Below, piece after piece: positions 59,732-64,000 of a stretch of DNA of 64,000 nucleotides (position 1 is the stretch's first letter; the number at the start of each line of letters is the position of its first letter). The notes below the pieces were generated by a model. It saw only the letters and a program-made list of their open reading frames with translations. It had not been told where the DNA came from and searched no databases. This stretch comes from Novosphingobium kaempferiae. Lineage in GTDB: Bacteria > Pseudomonadota > Alphaproteobacteria > Sphingomonadales > Sphingomonadaceae. Location of the stretch: positions 2,046,001-2,110,000 of the forward strand of contig NZ_CP089301.1 in NCBI RefSeq assembly GCF_021227995.1. The letters are read 5' to 3'. Made by a program: the position numbers and the translations under genes.

Positions 59732-60758
59732 ACGCCTTGCGCTTGCGCTTCCTCGGCGCGGCGGTGGACTGGCGCACGATCAGGCGGTGCGGCAGCACGA
59801 CTTCGCGTGCCGGCCCCTCGCGGTCCTGCTGGAGCAGCGAGTCCAGCATCAGCCGCATCGCCGCCTCGCCGATCTCCACCGTGGGAATGTGAACCGTGGT
59901 CAGCGGCGGAATCGCGAAGGCGCCGAAGCGCAAGTCGTCGAAACCGGCGACCGACATCTCGTCCGGCACCGAAATGCCGCGCTGCTGGAGCGCGCTGAGC
60001 GCGCCCATCGCCATCTCGTCGTTGGCGCAGGCGACGGCGGTGAAGTCCGCCCCGCCATCGAGCAGGCGCACCATCGCGTCGTAGCCGGACTGGAGCGAGA
60101 AATCGCCGTGGGCGATGATCGCCTCGTCGAACTCGATCCGCGCACGCAGCAGGCCCAGCTTGTAGCCGGACAGGCGGTCCTTCGACATGAACTGGTCGAG
60201 CGGCCCGGTGATCGCGGCGATGCGCTGGTGGCCAAGCTCGGCAAGATGGCCGACGATCAGCGCGCTCGCCTCATGGTTGTCGGTGCGCACGCGCGGCAGG
60301 TCGAGGTCCGGCGGATATTCGCAGGCGGCTACCATCGGCGGCAGCTTGCTCTTGGCCGGGGGTCTCAGCACGATGTCGGGGAGGTTCTTTTCGAGCAGGA
60401 TCAGCCCGTCGGCCTGCTTGCCCGCGATCATCGAGGTGTACTTGTTCAGCGTCTCGGGATCGCCTTCGGTGATGCCGAGCAGGACGCGCATCTTGTTGGC
60501 GCGCGCCACGTTCTCGATCCCCTCGACGAAGGCGGAGGTGAACGGGTTGTAGATGCTGGGCACCGCGACGATCACGTTGTCGCTGCGCTGACGGCGCAGG
60601 CCTGCGGCCAGGTGGTTGGGCTCGTAATTGAGGTCGGCGATGGCCGCCTCGATCCGCTCGATCGTGGCGGGGCGCACCAGCGAGGGTGTGCTGAGCGCCC
60701 GCGAGACGGTGGCGACCGATACTCCCGCGACGCGGGCGATGTCCTTGATGTTGGCCAT
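59730..60758 (-). CDS. LacI-family transcriptional regulator
   Basis: A 342-residue regulator. The N-terminal HTH is MANIKDIARVAGVSVATVSR, with the hinge DLNYEPNHLAAGLRRQ. The periplasmic-binding-like ligand domain follows (DNVIVAVPSIYNPFTSAFVE and ANDEMAMGALSALQQRGISV, then GFDDLRFGAFAIPPLTTVHI). It ends in the basic tail PRKRKRKA. A perfect operator-like palindrome lies just before the start codon. It probably controls the sugar genes on its upstream side (GMC oxidoreductase, symporter) and itself. Confidence 0.92.
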   Translation of the reverse strand: MANIKDIARVAGVSVATVSRALSTPSLVRPATIERIEAAIADLNYEPNHLAAGLRRQRSDNVIVAVPSIYNPFTSAFVEGIENVARANKMRVLLGITEGDPETLNKYTSMIAGKQADGLILLEKNLPDIVLRPPAKSKLPPMVAACEYPPDLDLPRVRTDNHEASALIVGHLAELGHQRIAAITGPLDQFMSKDRLSGYKLGLLRARIEFDEAIIAHGDFSLQSGYDAMVRLLDGGADFTAVACANDEMAMGALSALQQRGISVPDEMSVAGFDDLRFGAFAIPPLTTVHIPTVEIGEAAMRLMLDSLLQQDREGPAREVVLPHRLIVRQSTAAPRKRKRKA

Positions 60759-60760
60759 TG

Positions 60761-60777
60761 TATGTAAACGTTACATA
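60761..60777. promoter_or_regulatory. LacI-type operator next to the regulator's start
   Basis: TATGTAA, ACG, TTACATA: a perfect 7-base palindrome with a 3-base centre, the form bound by LacI/GalR proteins. It ends 3 bases before the LacI-family start codon and overlaps where a ribosome-binding site would be. Self-regulation is the simplest reading. Confidence 0.7.
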
Positions 60778-60853
60778 GGCACGCAGGGCGGAGCAAGCGG
60801 CGTTGCGGCGATTACAAAATTGCAATCCTGCGGCCACCTCGGTTCAGCCCATT

Positions 60854-60927
60854 CGTCATTGCGAGCGCAGCGAAGCAATCCACGACGACCCGCGCCGCTG
60901 GATTGCTTCGCTGCGCTCGCAATGACG
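60854..60927. repeat. Palindromic repeat family A, copy 11
   Basis: CGTCATTGCGAGCGCAGCGA pairs perfectly with TCGCTGCGCTCGCAATGACG. It lies between the GMC oxidoreductase stop and the LacI operator. Confidence 0.9.
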
Positions 60928-60937
60928 AGGTGCGGCC

Positions 60938-62551
60938 TTACTCCGCCGCGATGATCTCCGCCGCCCGCCATGCGAACGCCATCGCCGGACCGTTGGTATT
61001 GCCCGAGATTGCCGTGGGCATCGCCGAGCAGTCCGCAACGTAGAGGCCGGAGACGCCGTGGACCCGGAGCCCGGCATCGACGACGCCCTCCTCCGCCGAT
61101 CCCATGCGGCACGTCCCCGTCCCGTGGAGGCCGGTGGAGACCATCCAGTTCACCGCCTGCTGTATCTCGGCGTCGCTCTGTACCGAGGGGCCGGGCACGG
61201 TTTCCTCGCCGATGAAGGGCGCGATCGAGGGCTGGGCCATGATCTCGCGCACCTTGCGGATGGCGCGCAGGATGGTGGTGCGGTCCTCCGGCGCAGCGAA
61301 CCAGTTGGGTACCAGACGCGGCGGCGCGGCGGGGTCGGTGCTCGCCAGTTCGACGTAGCCGTGGCTGTTCGGGCGCAGGCAGAACGCGGTCGCGGTGATG
61401 CCCGGAACCGCCTCGGTCTGGCCACGCCCGGCCTCGGGCTTGTCGTCTTCCGACGCCGCCATCGAATAAGGCGAGATGCCAAGCTGCAGGTCCGGCCAGT
61501 CGGCATCGGATTCGAGCGAGGCCATGATCGAGACCTCGGGCAGCAGCGAGGCCATGAGCCCCTTGCCGGTCAGGATGTAGCGCAGGCCATGCCAGTAGGC
61601 GCGCCAGCCCCGGAACTCGTGGTTGAGCCCGCGCGCCTTCTTGAGCCGCCATGACAGCGCGACCATCATGTGCTCGTTCATGTTGCGCCCGACATGGCGG
61701 TTCTCATGCACCACGTCGATGCCGTGACGGGCGAGCACGTCCGCCGGGCCGATGCCCGAAAGCTGGAGCAGCTTGGGGCTCTGTAGCACGCCTGCGGTCA
61801 GGATCGTGCGCCCGGCGGTGAAGGCCACCTGCTCGCCCCCGATGTCGACCAGAACGCCGGTCGCCTGCCTGCCCTCGAACGTCACGCGGCGCACCAGCGC
61901 ACCGGTGTGGATGGTGAGGTTGGGCCGCTTGGCCGCCGTCTTCAGGAACGCGGTATAGGCGGTCACGCGGTTGCCGCGCGGGTCCACCGTCTGCTGCGTC
62001 GGCCCGGCGACCTGCGTGCCCGGCGTGTTCACGTCGTCGAGCACCGGGATGCCCGCCTCGCGCGCGGCGCTCAGGATCGCGCCGGTCATGACCGGATCGC
62101 CCTGCGGCACCGTCGTCACCTCAAGCGGACCACGGCGGCCGCGCTTGCCGTAGCTCTTGCCGTGATAGTCTTCGAGTTCCTGATAGCAGCGCTCGATCTC
62201 GGCCCAGTTCCAGCCCGCGTTGCCCCGCGCCGCCCATGCATCGTAATCGCGCGGCTGGCCACGGAAGTACCAGGTGCCGTTGACCGCACTCGATCCGCCA
62301 AGGCCCTTGCCGTAGAACCACGTCTCCCCGGCGGGACGTTCGCCCTGCTGCTCGGCGGGGAACGGCCAGTACCACTTGGGCTTGGTCCAGATCTTGATCA
62401 TGCCGCGCGGCATGCGGACCATCAGTTCCTCGTTCCGGCCGCCCGCCTCCAGCAGCAGAACCTGCTTGGAACCGTCCGCGCTCAGGCGCTCGGCAAGGAC
62501 GCAGCCGGCCGAACCGGCACCGACGATGATGTAGTCGAACTGGGTGCGCAT
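60938..62551 (-). CDS. GMC-family FAD oxidoreductase
   Basis: A 537-residue choline-dehydrogenase-like flavoenzyme oxidising alcohols or sugars. The FAD fold is FDYIIVGAGSAGCVLAERLS, followed by the second FAD loop GKGLGGSSAVNGTWYFRGQP. GMC motif 2 is GRTILTAGVLQSPKLLQLSG. The catalytic His lies in GLHGTGTCRMG and the partner Asn/His region in SGNTNGPAMAFAWRAAEII. It has no signal peptide. It follows the symporter after 11 bases, so both likely form one operon for sugar or sugar-alcohol use. Confidence 0.88.
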   Translation of the reverse strand: MRTQFDYIIVGAGSAGCVLAERLSADGSKQVLLLEAGGRNEELMVRMPRGMIKIWTKPKWYWPFPAEQQGERPAGETWFYGKGLGGSSAVNGTWYFRGQPRDYDAWAARGNAGWNWAEIERCYQELEDYHGKSYGKRGRRGPLEVTTVPQGDPVMTGAILSAAREAGIPVLDDVNTPGTQVAGPTQQTVDPRGNRVTAYTAFLKTAAKRPNLTIHTGALVRRVTFEGRQATGVLVDIGGEQVAFTAGRTILTAGVLQSPKLLQLSGIGPADVLARHGIDVVHENRHVGRNMNEHMMVALSWRLKKARGLNHEFRGWRAYWHGLRYILTGKGLMASLLPEVSIMASLESDADWPDLQLGISPYSMAASEDDKPEAGRGQTEAVPGITATAFCLRPNSHGYVELASTDPAAPPRLVPNWFAAPEDRTTILRAIRKVREIMAQPSIAPFIGEETVPGPSVQSDAEIQQAVNWMVSTGLHGTGTCRMGSAEEGVVDAGLRVHGVSGLYVADCSAMPTAISGNTNGPAMAFAWRAAEIIAAE

Positions 62552-62562
62552 CTTATGGGGTC

Positions 62563-63886
62563 TCAGGCGTTCTTGTAAGCGGGGAGGAAGCGGAACAGGA
62601 TGAGCGAAAGGCCCATCGCCACGTAGCTTGCGGCAGGCAGCCAGACGTGCCCGGCCATGACGGCGGTGACGACTTCGGGCGTGACCGGGGCCTTGGCGTC
62701 ATAGGCGGCAAGGCTGAGGAACCACGCGCCTGCCGCTCCGCCCACGCTCATGCCCAGCTTCACGCCGAAGCTTGAGGCGGCGAAGAGGAAGCCCTGCGCG
62801 CGATAGCCGGACTTCCACGCGCCGTAGTCCACCGCATCGGCCATCAGCGAGAACAGCAGGCCGCCGATCAGGCCTTGCCCGATGTAGGCGATGCAGTTGG
62901 TCGCGATCAGCCAGGTATGGTCGTTCGACAATGGCATTATCGCGGTGAATACGGTGGCGACGACGGCGCCGATGGCGCCCGTCATGCGCTTGCCGATGGC
63001 ATTGGCGCAGACGCCCGCAAGGCCGGTGCCGACCAGCACCGCAAGCATCGTCAGCATCAGCGTGGAGGTGAATTCGGCATCGCCCAGCACGTTCTGCGCG
63101 AAGTAGACGAACGACTGGATATGGCCAGTAAAGCCGATCCAGAAGAAGAAGTTGACCAGCATCGTCGCGATCCACGGCCAGTTGCCGCGCGTGGCCTGAA
63201 GCGACTGCGCGGTGGTCAGCTTTGCGACGGAATGATCGACCTCCACCCGCTCGCGCGTGTTCGAAGGCGTTGAGCATGCAGACCAGCGTGATCGCGCCGG
63301 TGATCGAGGCAAGCACGACGAAACCGTGCGCCTCGTTCCCGTTGCTGAATGCCTTGACCAGCGGCAGCGCCGCATAGCCGATGCCGACCGTGGCCGAGGA
63401 GCCCACGAATTCGCGCAGGGCGTTGACGGTGTTGCGCTGCTTGGGATCGCGCGTCAGCGTCGGCAGCATCGAATTGAGCGGCAGGCTGACGGCGGAATAG
63501 AGGATGCCCATCAGCGTGTAGGTCGCGAAGATGAACGCGATCTTCTGCCAGCCGTCGAGCGGCGGCGCCCAGAACACGATGGCGCCGCACACCGCAAAGG
63601 GCAGTGCCAGCCACAGCAGGAACGGGCGATGCTTGCCCCAGCGCGTCTCGGTGCGGTCGATCAGCAGGCCCATCAGCGGGTCGAACACCGCATCGACGCA
63701 GCGCGCGATCAGGAACAGCGAGGCGACCGTGCCCGCGCTCACACCATAGATGTCGGTGTAGAAGTAGAGCAGGTAGGCATTGGTCATGCCGAACGGCAGG
63801 TTGATGCCGAAATTGCCCAGCGCGTAGCTGAGCTTCTCGCGCCAGGTCAGCGCGGAGGGCAATGCCCGGGCCAGCGCCCCGCTCAT
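62563..63886 (-). pseudogene. GPH-family sugar:cation symporter interrupted by a frameshift
   Basis: Two overlapping frames together encode one transporter of the glycoside-pentoside-hexuronide:cation type. Frame 1 starts at 63886 (MSGALARALPSALTWREKLS) and runs through GNFGINLPFGMTNAYLLYFY, IDRTETRWGKHRPFLLWLAL and TLTRDPKQRNTVNALREFVG to CMLNAFEHAR near 63260. Frame 2 resumes at ERVEVDHSVAKLTTAQSLQA and continues through WIATMLVNFFFWIGFTGHIQ to LILFRFLPAYKNA at 62563. The break sits in the GC run of GAACACGCGCGAG; losing one GC would explain it, and restoring two bases gives 441 residues, normal for the family. It may be a real mutation or an assembly error. Confidence 0.8.
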
Positions 63887-64000
63887 GCAGCGGTCCCGGC
63901 TGGCAGGCGCGCGATCACTTCGCCCGCGAAGGCCAGCGACTTGCGGGTCTCGGTCAGGGGGTCCGGCACGGCGTCGATCTCCAGGATGGCCCACTTCTGA
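63883..64000 (-). CDS. C-terminal end of a possible sugar isomerase/epimerase (5' end outside window)
   Basis: The last 38 residues of a gene entering from the window edge, in frame to a TGA that overlaps the ATG of the symporter (ATGA). They read KWAILEIDAVPDPLTETRKS, then LAFAGEVIARLPAGTAA. The pattern of a strand ending E-x-D, then PDP and a final helix fits the end of xylose isomerase-like TIM-barrel sugar epimerases. Too little is visible for a firm call, but coupling to a sugar symporter agrees. Confidence 0.4.
   Translation of the reverse strand, partial: QKWAILEIDAVPDPLTETRKSLAFAGEVIARLPAGTAA

Overview
The window is GC-rich, gene-dense DNA that looks like a sphingomonad-type alphaproteobacterium, perhaps Novosphingobium or a relative. 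This is inferred from the TonB receptor/transporter loci, the oxygenases and flavoenzymes, a bacteriophytochrome with its own heme oxygenase, and about a dozen copies of a palindromic repeat built on GTCATTGCGAGC. No rRNA, tRNA or CRISPR array was seen, and no intact transposase was recognised.

Layout. 1-3.4 kb: a partial Rieske oxygenase divergent from an exported catalase-peroxidase. 3.4-6 kb: repeats, an A/T-richer DUF4145 gene, and a ParD-like gene beside a methionine aminopeptidase. 6-13 kb: a candidate Fur-controlled divergent locus (TonB receptor, TonB and PhoX-type phosphatase one way; DUF4198 and EF-hand proteins the other). 13.4-30.8 kb: fifteen co-directional genes encoding a compact phage-tail-like contractile injection system (CIS) with sheath, tube, gpU-like protein, hub/spike, gp25 and gpJ-like wedge proteins. 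It has no recognisable capsid, terminase, lysis or AAA+ ATPase gene. A probable HNH/AHH-type nuclease toxin and a SUKH-like immunity protein sit inside the cluster. This is the most interesting part of the window.

31-43.4 kb: a peptide and amino-acid scavenging cluster (VOC protein, D-amino acid dehydrogenase, two tandem M20 hydrolases, a large TonB receptor, an exported metzincin-type protease and an Lrp/AsnC regulator). 43.5-47.6 kb: a Crp/Fnr regulator divergent from heme oxygenase and bacteriophytochrome. 47.7-53.5 kb: an acetamidase/formamidase, a VOC protein, a second Rieske oxygenase, and a remarkable fusion of an AraC regulator to an acetamidase/formamidase. 53.5-58.5 kb: an exported TonB-C-like protein, an SDR, a RutA/RutB-like pair and an MFS transporter. 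58.6-64 kb: a TauD-type dioxygenase, a LacI regulator, a GMC oxidoreductase, a frameshifted GPH-family symporter and the end of a possible sugar isomerase.

The modules appear to act independently. Palindromic repeats punctuate many of their boundaries and in one place run into coding sequence. All assignments come from reading the sequence; no database search was possible.
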